Under the pieces are notes generated by a model. That model saw only the letters and a program-made list of their open reading frames with translations. It did no database searches and was not told the origin of the DNA. Made by a program: the position numbers and the translations under genes. A DNA stretch of 49,558 nucleotides, taken from NCBI GenBank assembly GCA_903822435.1, contig CAIJPE010000008.1, positions 1 to 49,558 on the forward strand. Direction: 5' to 3'. This stretch comes from an uncultured beta proteobacterium (GTDB lineage: Bacteria > Pseudomonadota > Gammaproteobacteria > Burkholderiales > Burkholderiaceae_C). The stretch's first letter is position 1; each line of letters begins with the position of its first letter. Positions 33,492-41,515 of this stretch are shown piece by piece.

Positions 33492-34205
33492 ATGAGTTCA
33501 GTGTTGGTGGTGGAAGACGAATCGGCCATTGCCGAGTTGATCGCAATCAACCTGCGCCACGCGGGCTTCGAGGTCACGGTGGCCACCGATGCCGAGAGCG
33601 CCAACCGCGAAGTCGATCGCGTGCTGCCCGACCTGGTGCTGCTGGACTGGATGCTTCCGGGCCAGTCGGGTGTGCAGCTGGCTCGCCGCTGGCGTGCCGA
33701 TGTGCGCACCCGCGAGTTGCCGTTGATCATGCTCACCGCACGCTCCGACGAGGCCGACAAGATCACGGGCCTGGATGCCGGTGCCGATGACTACCTCACC
33801 AAACCCTTCTCGACCAAGGAATTGCTGGCCCGCATCCGCGCCGTGCTGCGACGCAAGGCCCCCGAGGCACTGGACACGGCCGTGGAGGTGAGCGGCCTGC
33901 GCCTGGACCCGGCAACCCGCCGCGTGACCCGCCGCATCGGCGAGGACATGCGCGAGGTCAAGATCGGCCCGACCGAATTCCGCCTGCTGCACTTCCTCAT
34001 GACCCACCCCGAGCGCGTGCACAGCCGCGCCCAGTTGCTCGACCGCGTGTGGGGCGACCACGTCTTCATCGAAGAGCGCACGGTCGACGTGCACGTCAAG
34101 CGGCTGCGCGAAGCGCTGGCGCCCGTGCAGTGCTCGGCCCTGATCGAGACGGTGCGGGGCGCGGGCTACCGCCTGACCCAGAAGCTCAACTCACTGGCCG
34201 CCTGA
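33492..34205 (+). CDS. phoB: Phosphate regulon response regulator PhoB
   Basis: This is a 237-residue OmpR-family regulator. The receiver domain (1-122) has VVEDESA, the phospho-Asp in LVLLDWMLPGQSG (about residue 54) and LTKPFSTKELLAR. The winged-helix domain (about 130-233) has the DNA-binding LLHFLMTHPERVHSRAQLLDRVWG and EERTVDVHVKRLREAL. It binds the Pho box such as that in front of pstS. It lies 30 bases after phoU and 15 bases before phoR. Confidence 0.97.
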   Translation: MSSVLVVEDESAIAELIAINLRHAGFEVTVATDAESANREVDRVLPDLVLLDWMLPGQSGVQLARRWRADVRTRELPLIMLTARSDEADKITGLDAGADDYLTKPFSTKELLARIRAVLRRKAPEALDTAVEVSGLRLDPATRRVTRRIGEDMREVKIGPTEFRLLHFLMTHPERVHSRAQLLDRVWGDHVFIEERTVDVHVKRLREALAPVQCSALIETVRGAGYRLTQKLNSLAA

Positions 34206-34220
34206 CGCTTTTCTCGCACG

Positions 34221-35558
34221 ATGGGTTGGTGGCTCGCAAGGACCTTGGCCGCGCTGTTGGTCGTCGTGGCCGGCACGCTGGTGGGTGCATTCATCGGGGG
34301 GCTGTTCGGCCACCCGATCCCGGCCATGGTTCTGGGCAGCGTGGTGGCCACCGTCCTGCTGGTGCTGCGCGATTCTCGCCGCGGGCAGGGGCTGATGGAC
34401 TGGCTGCGCGGGCCGCAGTCCACCAAGGCGCCCTCTGATTCGGGCTTCTGGGGTGAGCTGGCCTACCGCACCGAGCGGGAACTGCGCACCCGCGACCTGA
34501 AAATCAAGGCTGAGAGCCAGCGCCTGGACCAGTTTCTCTCGGCCATCGAGGCTTCGCCCAACGGGGTGATGTTGCTCGACGCCAACGACCAGATCGACTG
34601 GTGCAACACCGTGGCCGCCGAGCATTTCGGCATCGACCGCAACCGCGACCGGCTGCAGCGCGTGACCAACCTCGTGCGCATGCCGGCCTTCGTGGCGCAC
34701 CTGCAGAGCGGCCGCTACGACGAGCCCGTGGTCTTCAGCGGGCCGCTGGGGCGCACGATGCTGTCGGTGCTGATCCGGCCCTACAGCGAAGGCATGAAGC
34801 TCGTGCTGAGCTACGACATCACCGAACGCGAGCGCACCGAGGCGATGCGGCGCGACTTCGTGGCCAACGTCTCGCACGAGATCCGTACGCCGCTGACCGT
34901 GCTGGCCGGCTTCGTGGAGACCATGGCCCGGCTGCCCCTGACCGAGGCCGAGAACCGCCGGGTGCTGGCGCTGATGCAGCAGCAGACCGACCGCATGCAG
35001 ACGCTGGTGGGCGACCTCCTGACCCTGGCCAAGCTCGAAGGCAGCCCGCGTCCGGCCTCGGACCGCTGGCTGTCGATCCTGCCGGTGCTGCAGCAGGCGC
35101 AGGTGGATGCGCGCGCGTTGTCCACAGGGCGCCACACCATCGAGATGGAAGGCGGCGACGACGCCGAGATCGCCGGCAGCGAGACCGAACTTTTCAGCGC
35201 GGTGGCCAATCTGCTGAACAACGCCGTGCGCTACACGCCCGAGGGCGGGCGCATCCAGCTCCGTTGGCGCTGGCGGGCCGATTCCGGGGCCGAACTGGAC
35301 GTGACCGACAGCGGCATCGGCATCGCCCGCGAGCACCTGCCCCGCCTGACCGAGCGCTTCTACCGCGTGGATGGCAGCCGGTCGCGCGACACGGGCGGCA
35401 CGGGGCTGGGCCTGTCGATCGTCAAGCACGTGGCCCAGCGCCATGGCGGCGAGATCGAGATCCACAGCGAACTGGGCAAGGGCTCCACCTTCCGCATCGT
35501 GTTCCCGTCGCAGCGCGTGCGCCACAAGCGAGAGGCGGCCGCCCTGGTCGGCAGCTAG
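34221..35558 (+). CDS. phoR: Phosphate regulon sensor histidine kinase PhoR
   Basis: This is a 445-residue sensor kinase. Two membrane helices are near the N-terminus (about 6-27 and 31-49) with almost no periplasmic loop, as in E. coli PhoR, so the signal comes through PstB/PhoU. A charged linker and a PAS domain follow (about 100-205, IEASPNGVMLLDANDQIDWCN). HisKA has VSHEIRTPLTVLAGFVETM (His near 219) and HATPase has NLLNNAVRYTPEGG, DSGIGI and GTGLGLSIVKH. Its TAG stop abuts the stop of the convergent glycosyltransferase gene with no gap. Confidence 0.96.
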   Translation: MGWWLARTLAALLVVVAGTLVGAFIGGLFGHPIPAMVLGSVVATVLLVLRDSRRGQGLMDWLRGPQSTKAPSDSGFWGELAYRTERELRTRDLKIKAESQRLDQFLSAIEASPNGVMLLDANDQIDWCNTVAAEHFGIDRNRDRLQRVTNLVRMPAFVAHLQSGRYDEPVVFSGPLGRTMLSVLIRPYSEGMKLVLSYDITERERTEAMRRDFVANVSHEIRTPLTVLAGFVETMARLPLTEAENRRVLALMQQQTDRMQTLVGDLLTLAKLEGSPRPASDRWLSILPVLQQAQVDARALSTGRHTIEMEGGDDAEIAGSETELFSAVANLLNNAVRYTPEGGRIQLRWRWRADSGAELDVTDSGIGIAREHLPRLTERFYRVDGSRSRDTGGTGLGLSIVKHVAQRHGGEIEIHSELGKGSTFRIVFPSQRVRHKREAAALVGS

Positions 35559-37229
35559 CTAGCGCCCGATTCGCCGATACACGAGGGTCAGCTCTTCCCG
35601 ATCCGTCGGGCGCTGCACCTGGCCTGCCAGTTCCCAGCCCGGGGGCGTGGGCGGGGGCTCCGAGCGGGTGGACCGCACGAGGTAGCCGCAACGGCCTTCG
35701 GCAGCCGCAGGGCGGGCATCGACCTTCCAGCGGCCGAAGACCTCCAGGGCCGCCACGCCGGCCGGGGCCATGCCCGGTGCGGCGATGCAGGCATCGCGCG
35801 GCAGCAGGGCGGCCAGCCGGCTGACCAGCGGCCGCGGGCTGCGGGCGTAGTCCAGCGGTTGCAGCCACAGTGTCATCAGCAGCAGCCAGCACAGCGCCAC
35901 ACCGCCGGCCGGCAGCACCAGGCTCTTCCACAAGGCTTCCCGGTGGCGGCCCGTGCGCCACCGCACCAGCCACACCCAGGCCACCGAGCCTGTTGCCGCG
36001 AGCACCAGCGCCAGCGGCGAGAAGTGCGATTCATAGCCCGGCAGCAGCCGCGCCACGTTCGCGGCCTGCCAGGCCGGCACGCCGGTCTGCAAAGCGGCAT
36101 AGACGAACCAGATCCACAGCGCGAAGAGCGTGAAAAAGCTCATCGAGAACCAGTCGATGGCGGCCGAGGCGCTGCGCCGCAGCGTGGGCAGCGCGAAGGC
36201 CGCCAGCACAGCCAGGCCCGGCAGCCCCAGCATCAATGCGCGGTCGTTGCCGCCCATGGCGATGTTGGCACCCAGCGCCACCGCCACCCCCACCAGCGGC
36301 ACCGCCAGGTGGCGCTGTGTCAGGTGCCGGCGCCAGCGCCACAGGGTCCAAAGGGCCAGGGGCCACACGGGCCACATGAACCACAGCCACTGGCGCAGCA
36401 TGTCGGCCACGCTTTCCAGGGTCAGTGCTTCGGTGCGCCAGTGCCAGGCGCCCATGGCCACGCCCAGCGCCGCGGCCAACAGCGTCGAGGCTGCCACCCA
36501 GCGGGCAAAGGACCGTGCTTCTTCGTAGCGCGACCGCGCGCAGACTGCCGTGCCCAGCACCCCGACCGCCAGCGCCATGGCCGGAGCCCCGCTGCCGGTG
36601 AGCAGGGGGAGGGCGGCCAGCACCGCCCAGCGTGGATAGCGGTGGCGAAAGGGTGCCGCCGCCAGAGCGTAGGTGTACAGGCTCAGTGTGCAGAGCTGCG
36701 CGAGTTCGGGCGTGGTCTCGTGGCCGAGCTGCAGCAGCCCGAGCGATGCCATCAAGGCCAGCAGGGCGCCATCGGCCACCGCCCGCGCGTAATCCACCGG
36801 GCTGGCTTCCCCGCCGAAGGCAAAGGGCACGGGTTGTGCCGCTTCCGTGCGTGCGAGGTGGAAGGCGGTGTACCAGACGAGGGCCAGCGTCAGCGCCAGC
36901 AGCAAGGAAAAGGGTACCCGGGCTGCCACGGCGGGGTCCAGGAAGCCCGAGGTGGCGGCGATGAAGGCCGCGCCCAACCAGTGCGGCAGCAAGGCCATGT
37001 CGGCCTGCACGCCACCCAGCGTGGGGGCCAGCCACGGCGCGCGGCCCTCGGCCAGGGCCGCCATCTGGCCGAACGCGGTCAGGTCGGCATTGCGCCACGG
37101 GTCGCGTCCGAGCAGGCCGGGGATGACGTAGGCCGCGCACAACAGCAGCAGCGGCACACGGGGCAGACGCCGCGCTCCGCGCTGGGTCACCAGCGCGGGT
37201 TTGGGGCTGGCGGGCTTCGGGGGTTTCAC
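35559..37229 (-). CDS. ArnT-like membrane glycosyltransferase
   Basis: This is a 556-residue polytopic protein with about ten to twelve membrane helices. The N-terminal luminal motif GRDPWRNADLTAFGQMAALAEG (about 40-61) holds the acidic residue typical of GT39/GT83 lipid-dependent glycosyltransferases. HDFG-like or DXD motifs are not obvious. A C-terminal globular part (about 460-556) contains Cys and Pro-rich stretches. Family members transfer a sugar from a polyprenyl phosphate to lipid A or protein; the substrate here is unknown. The first 20 residues are basic and Pro-rich. A stem-loop lies between this gene and rpmE2 upstream, so it is probably expressed separately. It converges on phoR. 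Confidence 0.75.
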   Translation of the reverse strand: MKPPKPASPKPALVTQRGARRLPRVPLLLLCAAYVIPGLLGRDPWRNADLTAFGQMAALAEGRAPWLAPTLGGVQADMALLPHWLGAAFIAATSGFLDPAVAARVPFSLLLALTLALVWYTAFHLARTEAAQPVPFAFGGEASPVDYARAVADGALLALMASLGLLQLGHETTPELAQLCTLSLYTYALAAAPFRHRYPRWAVLAALPLLTGSGAPAMALAVGVLGTAVCARSRYEEARSFARWVAASTLLAAALGVAMGAWHWRTEALTLESVADMLRQWLWFMWPVWPLALWTLWRWRRHLTQRHLAVPLVGVAVALGANIAMGGNDRALMLGLPGLAVLAAFALPTLRRSASAAIDWFSMSFFTLFALWIWFVYAALQTGVPAWQAANVARLLPGYESHFSPLALVLAATGSVAWVWLVRWRTGRHREALWKSLVLPAGGVALCWLLLMTLWLQPLDYARSPRPLVSRLAALLPRDACIAAPGMAPAGVAALEVFGRWKVDARPAAAEGRCGYLVRSTRSEPPPTPPGWELAGQVQRPTDREELTLVYRRIGR

Positions 37230-37254
37230 GCCAGGGGGCTGCGGGTTCCGGAAA

Positions 37255-37279
37255 TGAAGAAGGCAGCCGCAGCTGCCTT
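37255..37279 (-). terminator. Terminator after rpmE2
   Basis: Read on the minus strand, AAGGCAGC (37279-37272), a 4-base loop and GCTGCCTT (37267-37260) form an 8-bp stem followed by CTTCATTT. It lies about 40 bases after the rpmE2 stop and before the glycosyltransferase start. Confidence 0.6.
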
Positions 37280-37321
37280 GTCGCTAGGCCAGAAGCCCGG
37301 CCACACGTGCCGGGCCCGGCA

Positions 37322-37582
37322 TCACTTCTTCAGGCCGACGCGGGCGAACTTGTTGCGGAACTTCTCGACGCGGCCGCCCAGGTTGTCCACGCTCTTCTGC
37401 GTGCCGGTGTAGAAAGGGTGAGTCTCGCTGGTGGATTCCAGCTTCATCAGCGGCAACTCGCGGCCGTCTTCCAGCGTGATCGTTTCGCGGGTCTGCAGGC
37501 AGGACCGGGTGACGAACTTGAAGCCGTTGGACAGGTCCTGGAAGCAGACCTCGCGATAGTTGGGGTGGATGCCGTCTTTCAT
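37322..37582 (-). CDS. rpmE2: 50S ribosomal protein L31 type B
   Basis: This is an 86-residue protein matching type B L31: [27 protein letters not shown] at the start and [28 protein letters not shown] at the end. The CxxC zinc motifs of type A L31 are absent, so it does not need zinc. Length is normal for the type. It lies about 115 bases downstream of rho on the same strand. A TATACT box just behind the rho stop (37694-37689) could be its promoter. Confidence 0.97.
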   Translation of the reverse strand: MKDGIHPNYREVCFQDLSNGFKFVTRSCLQTRETITLEDGRELPLMKLESTSETHPFYTGTQKSVDNLGGRVEKFRNKFARVGLKK

Positions 37583-37696
37583 GGATGCCTCTGCAATGAA
37601 TTGGAAGCCACGCTGCCTGTTCTGGAATCTGAGGGCAACGCACTTTCCGGTTGAAACGGGCCTGTCTTCGGCCCGAGGTAAGCCCGCGAGTATAAG

Positions 37697-38959
37697 TTAG
37701 CCGCCGCGACGCATCATGTCGAAGAAGTCGTGGTTGTTCTTGCTCGCCTTCATCTTCTCGAGGATGAACTCCATTGCCTCGATCTCGTCCATCGGGTAGA
37801 GCAGTTTGCGCAGGATCCAGCTCTTCTGCAGGATCTCGGGCTTGAGCAGCAGCTCTTCGCGCCGCGTGCCGCTCTTGTTGATCAGGATCGAGGGGTAGAC
37901 GCGCTTTTCGGCCATCCGGCGGTCGAGGTGGATCTCGCAGTTGCCGGTGCCCTTGAACTCTTCGTAGATCACCTCGTCCATCTTGGATCCGGTATCGACC
38001 AGGGCGGTGCCGATGATGGTCAGGGTGCCGCCCTCTTCGGTGTTGCGCGCGGCGCCGAAGAAGCGCTTGGGCCGCTGCAGCGCATTGGCGTCCACGCCGC
38101 CGCTGAGCACCTTGCCCGACGAAGGCAGCACGTTGTTGTAGGCGCGGGCCAGGCGGGTGATGCTGTCCAGCAGGATCACCACGTCCTTCTTGAGCTCCAC
38201 CAGGCGCTTGGCACGCTCGATGACCATCTCGGCCACCTGCACGTGGCGGGCGGCGGGCTCGTCGAAGGTGCTGCTGATGACCTCGCCGCGCACGGTGCGC
38301 AGCATCTCGGTCACTTCCTCGGGCCGCTCGTCGACCAGCAGCACGATGAGGTGGATCTCGGGGTGGTTGGCCACCAGCGCGTGGGCGATGTGCTGCATCA
38401 TCACCGTCTTGCCCGTCTTGGGCTGTGCCACCAGCAAGGCCCGCTGGCCTTTGCCGATGGGCGCGATGAGGTCGATGATGCGGCTGGTGATGTTCTCTTC
38501 GGCCTTGACGTCGCGCTCGAGCCTGAACTGCTCCTTCGGGAACAGCGCGGTCAGGTTCTCGAACATGATCTTGTGCTTGCTCTCCTCGGGCGTCAGGCCG
38601 TTCACGCGGTCGACCTTGACCAGCGCGAAGTATCGCTCACCGTCCTTGGGCACCCGCACTTCGCCTTCGACCATGTCGCCGGTGTGCAGGTTGAAGCGGC
38701 GGATCTGGCTGGGCGACAGGTAGATGTCGTCCGTGCTGGCCATGTAGCTGGCCTCGATGCTGCGCAGGAAGCCGAAGCCGTCGGGCAGCACCTCGAGCAC
38801 GCCGTCGCCGAAGACCTGCTCGCCGGCCTTGGCGCGCTTCTTCATGATCGCGAACATCAGCTCCTGCTTGCGCAGACGCTGGACGTTTTCGATCTCGAGC
38901 GCCTCGCCCATGGCGATGAGTTCGGATACGTGCTGGGCTTTGAGTTCGGAAAGATGCAT
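37697..38959 (-). CDS. rho: Transcription termination factor Rho
   Basis: This is a 420-residue hexameric RNA helicase of usual length. The N-terminal helix bundle is [21 protein letters not shown], followed by the OSB-fold RNA-binding domain (about 50-115: [36 protein letters not shown]). The ATPase core has Walker A in VAQPKTGKT, Walker B in [16 protein letters not shown], the Q loop [11 protein letters not shown] and the R loop [19 protein letters not shown] sequence. It ends unstructured Rho-dependent transcripts. A 190-base untranslated leader with its own -10 box separates it from trxA and suits Rho autoregulation. Confidence 0.98.
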   Translation of the reverse strand: MHLSELKAQHVSELIAMGEALEIENVQRLRKQELMFAIMKKRAKAGEQVFGDGVLEVLPDGFGFLRSIEASYMASTDDIYLSPSQIRRFNLHTGDMVEGEVRVPKDGERYFALVKVDRVNGLTPEESKHKIMFENLTALFPKEQFRLERDVKAEENITSRIIDLIAPIGKGQRALLVAQPKTGKTVMMQHIAHALVANHPEIHLIVLLVDERPEEVTEMLRTVRGEVISSTFDEPAARHVQVAEMVIERAKRLVELKKDVVILLDSITRLARAYNNVLPSSGKVLSGGVDANALQRPKRFFGAARNTEEGGTLTIIGTALVDTGSKMDEVIYEEFKGTGNCEIHLDRRMAEKRVYPSILINKSGTRREELLLKPEILQKSWILRKLLYPMDEIEAMEFILEKMKASKNNHDFFDMMRRGG

Positions 38960-39151
38960 GGGGCATCACCCTCTGGCAGGTGCGCAGGCGGTTTTCGCAC
39001 CGGGGGTGCGGACGTCTGAAACGCTGGTGGGGGTCGCCGAACCTACGCGGTCATGCCCGAGACGGCGGCCCTTGGGCCGGCATAAGGCAGTGCGCGGTGG
39101 CGAGTCAGCCGAAAGGCTCCGTTCGGATCCGGTAGCCCTTCGGTGACGCAG

Positions 39152-39181
39152 ATTATAGATGACCGTCGAGGAAAGCGGTCA
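39152..39181 (-). promoter_or_regulatory. Candidate rho promoter overlapping the trxA stop
   Basis: A perfect -10 box TATAAT lies at 39157-39152 on the minus strand, with TGACCG (39181-39176) 18 bases upstream. The predicted start is near 39145, giving a rho leader of about 185 bases. Confidence 0.55.
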
Positions 39182-39482
39182 GTTGCGCCTTGGAAAGTGC
39201 GCCAACTTTGGTGGCAGCCAGCTCACCACCCTTGAACAGCATGAGCGTCGGGATGCCGCGGATGCCGAATTTCTGAGGCACTTCACGGTTTTCGTCGACG
39301 TTCATCTTGGCCACCTGCAGCCGGCCGCTGTAGTCCTTGGACACTTCATCCAGGATGGGGGCGATCATCTTGCAGGGGCCGCACCACTCGGCCCAGTAAT
39401 CGACCAGCACGGGCTTGTCGGACTCGAGCACGTCGCTGCCGAATGAATCGTCCGTGATGTGTTTGATCAGTTCGCTGCTCAT
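39153..39482 (-). CDS. trxA: Thioredoxin 1
   Basis: This is a 109-residue thioredoxin with the active site [10 protein letters not shown] (Cys near residues 33 and 36), the cis-proline segment [15 protein letters not shown] and the conserved end [12 protein letters not shown]. It reduces protein disulfides in the cytoplasm with electrons from thioredoxin reductase. ATG 39482 has GGAG about 7 bases upstream. An inverted repeat TGCCTCGG/CCGAGGCA (39497-39504, 39529-39536) lies in its leader. It is upstream of rho, an order shared with many Proteobacteria. Confidence 0.97.
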   Translation of the reverse strand: MSSELIKHITDDSFGSDVLESDKPVLVDYWAEWCGPCKMIAPILDEVSKDYSGRLQVAKMNVDENREVPQKFGIRGIPTLMLFKGGELAATKVGALSKAQLTAFLDGHL

Positions 39483-39730
39483 CGCATTTCTCCAGATGCC
39501 TCGGTACAGGGTTGCGGTGGGGCTGACCCCGAGGCACGTGGATTTTGGCACAAGGGTTCGACGCCCAGATGTGGCCAAGGTCGCATTCTCTTGATCGTCT
39601 CGATAGTCCGTGTCAAGGGCCCGGCGCGGCCGGTCGCGGCCGACATCGTGCACCGAGGCGCAACTATGGCTTGAATGACCCGTTGTTTCGCCCATCGCAG
39701 TGGCCTGCGCCAGGATTCAATCGGTCACCC

Positions 39731-41515
39731 ATGGCCTTCCAGAGCAAAGACCAATCTGCAGCGCCGCGCGGCCAAGCCGTGCGCTGGTTCGGCCGCCTGC
39801 AGTTGTTGCGGCTGCTGGGCAAGAGTGATCGAACGATGGCCTGGCGCGTGGCCGACCCGGCCAACGGGCATGAGCTCATGCTGGTGCTGCCGCGCGTGCA
39901 GCCCGGCGATGCCGCTTCGCTGGAGCACTGGCAGCAGGCGGTGCGAAAGGCATCGCGCCTGAACCACCCGCAACTGGCGCCGGTTGTCGAATCGGGCGTG
40001 CAGGACGGCTGGCCCTACGTGGCCTACGACGTCCACACCCTCGCCACGCTGGCCGAGCGCGTGCCCGCCAAGGGCCTGGGCGCGCAGGAGGCCGCGTTGT
40101 GGGCCATCCAGTGCGTGCAGGGCCTGGCCTTCGCACACGAAGCGGGTGTGGCCCACCACGACCTGCAACCCTTCCTGCTGCTGGTGGACGATGCGGGCGC
40201 CCTGCAGGTGGCCGGCCTGGCGGTGGCCGCCGGGGCCGAGCCCGCGCAAGAGGCCCGGCGCGATGGCGCCGGCCCCGACACTGGCGGCCTGCGCCTGCAC
40301 CGTGATGCGGCCGAGCGCGACTTGCTGGCCGCGGGCGTGCTCTTGCACGGCATGCTCACCGGGCAGCACCCTCTGGATGAGGCCGACATCGGCCGGGTGG
40401 TCGGCCGCCTGCCACCGCTGGGCCGTGAGATCCTGCGCCTGCCGTGGACCACCGCGCACCCGGTGCCCGAGCCCCTGCGCGCCATCGTCAACCGGGCCAC
40501 CGACCGCCAGGAACGCCAGCGCTATCGCAACGGCCGTACCCTGCTCAACGCCCTGGAGGGCTGGCAACGCAGCGAGAGCAGTTCGGGCGGCGGGCCGCTG
40601 GCCCTGCTGGGCGATCGCCTGCGGGCCGCGGGCGTGCTGCCCTCGTCGCCGGGCGCCGCGGCGCGGGCGGCGCGGCTGGCCATGATGGAGCGCGAGCGAA
40701 CCAACGAACTGGCCGACGTGGTGCTGGAAGACCTGGCACTGTCCTTCGAGCTGTTGCGGCTGGTCAATTCCGCCCAGGTGCGCGGTGCCCAGCTGTCGGG
40801 CAACGGCCCGGTGCTGACCGTGCGCCGGGCCATCGCCATGCTGGGGCTGGACGGCGTGCGGCGGGCGGCGCTGGCGCTGCGCCCGTGGCCCGGGCCGCTG
40901 GACGACGGCGGTGCCACCGCACTCCAGCGGCTGGCCGATCGCTGCAAGCGGGCGGGCCGGGTGGCCCTGGCGCTGCGGCCGGCAGGCTACGACTCCGAGG
41001 TGGTCTACCTCATCACCTTGTTGCAGAACCTGGGCCGTCTGGTGGTGCATTACCACTTTGCCGACGAAGCGCAGCAGATCCGCCGGCTGATGCAGCCCGC
41101 GCCGTCCGTGCGCGAAGGCGAACCCGAGGACCCGGGCATGGACGAGGAGGGCGCCGCATTTGCCGTGCTGGGCGTCGACATCGAGGGCATCGGCAACGCC
41201 GTGGCCCGCCACTGGGGGCTGGACGACGGCGTCGTCGCGATGATCCGGCGCCAGCCGCGGGCCACGGCCGTGCGCACGCCCGAGTCCGACGACGACATGC
41301 TGCGCACCCTGGGCAGCTGCGCCAATGAGACGATGGACGCGCTGCAGGTGCCCGCGCCGCGCGTGGCGGCAGCCCTGCAACGCGTGGTCCAGCGCTATGG
41401 CCGCATCCTGGGCATCAGCATGCGGGATCTCCAGGCCGCCCTTCAGGCCACGCCTGCCGGTGCGATTTCCTCGCCCTTGACCGCACCGATGCCGCTGGCC
41501 GAGGACCCGACTTGA
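39731..41515 (+). CDS. Pseudokinase-HDOD fusion protein
   Basis: This is a 594-residue protein. Residues about 18-280 have the outline of a Ser/Thr kinase (LQLLRLLGKSDRTMAWRV at the start, DLLAAGVLLHGMLTG in the C-lobe), but key residues are gone. The VAIK-type Lys is absent (ELMLVLPRV), the catalytic loop reads HHDLQPFLLL (Asp144 kept, Lys and Asn lost) and the DFG Asp is replaced in LQVAGLAV. It should bind partners rather than phosphorylate. Residues about 290-500 are an HDOD domain (ELADVVLEDLALSFELLRLVNSAQ, LTVRRAIAMLGLDGVRRAAL), a signalling fold related to HD phosphohydrolases without the HD metal pair. The gene is coupled by TTGA to the following intact kinase-HDOD-GAF gene, so the two products probably act together. 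Confidence 0.8.
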   Translation: MAFQSKDQSAAPRGQAVRWFGRLQLLRLLGKSDRTMAWRVADPANGHELMLVLPRVQPGDAASLEHWQQAVRKASRLNHPQLAPVVESGVQDGWPYVAYDVHTLATLAERVPAKGLGAQEAALWAIQCVQGLAFAHEAGVAHHDLQPFLLLVDDAGALQVAGLAVAAGAEPAQEARRDGAGPDTGGLRLHRDAAERDLLAAGVLLHGMLTGQHPLDEADIGRVVGRLPPLGREILRLPWTTAHPVPEPLRAIVNRATDRQERQRYRNGRTLLNALEGWQRSESSSGGGPLALLGDRLRAAGVLPSSPGAAARAARLAMMERERTNELADVVLEDLALSFELLRLVNSAQVRGAQLSGNGPVLTVRRAIAMLGLDGVRRAALALRPWPGPLDDGGATALQRLADRCKRAGRVALALRPAGYDSEVVYLITLLQNLGRLVVHYHFADEAQQIRRLMQPAPSVREGEPEDPGMDEEGAAFAVLGVDIEGIGNAVARHWGLDDGVVAMIRRQPRATAVRTPESDDDMLRTLGSCANETMDALQVPAPRVAAALQRVVQRYGRILGISMRDLQAALQATPAGAISSPLTAPMPLAEDPT

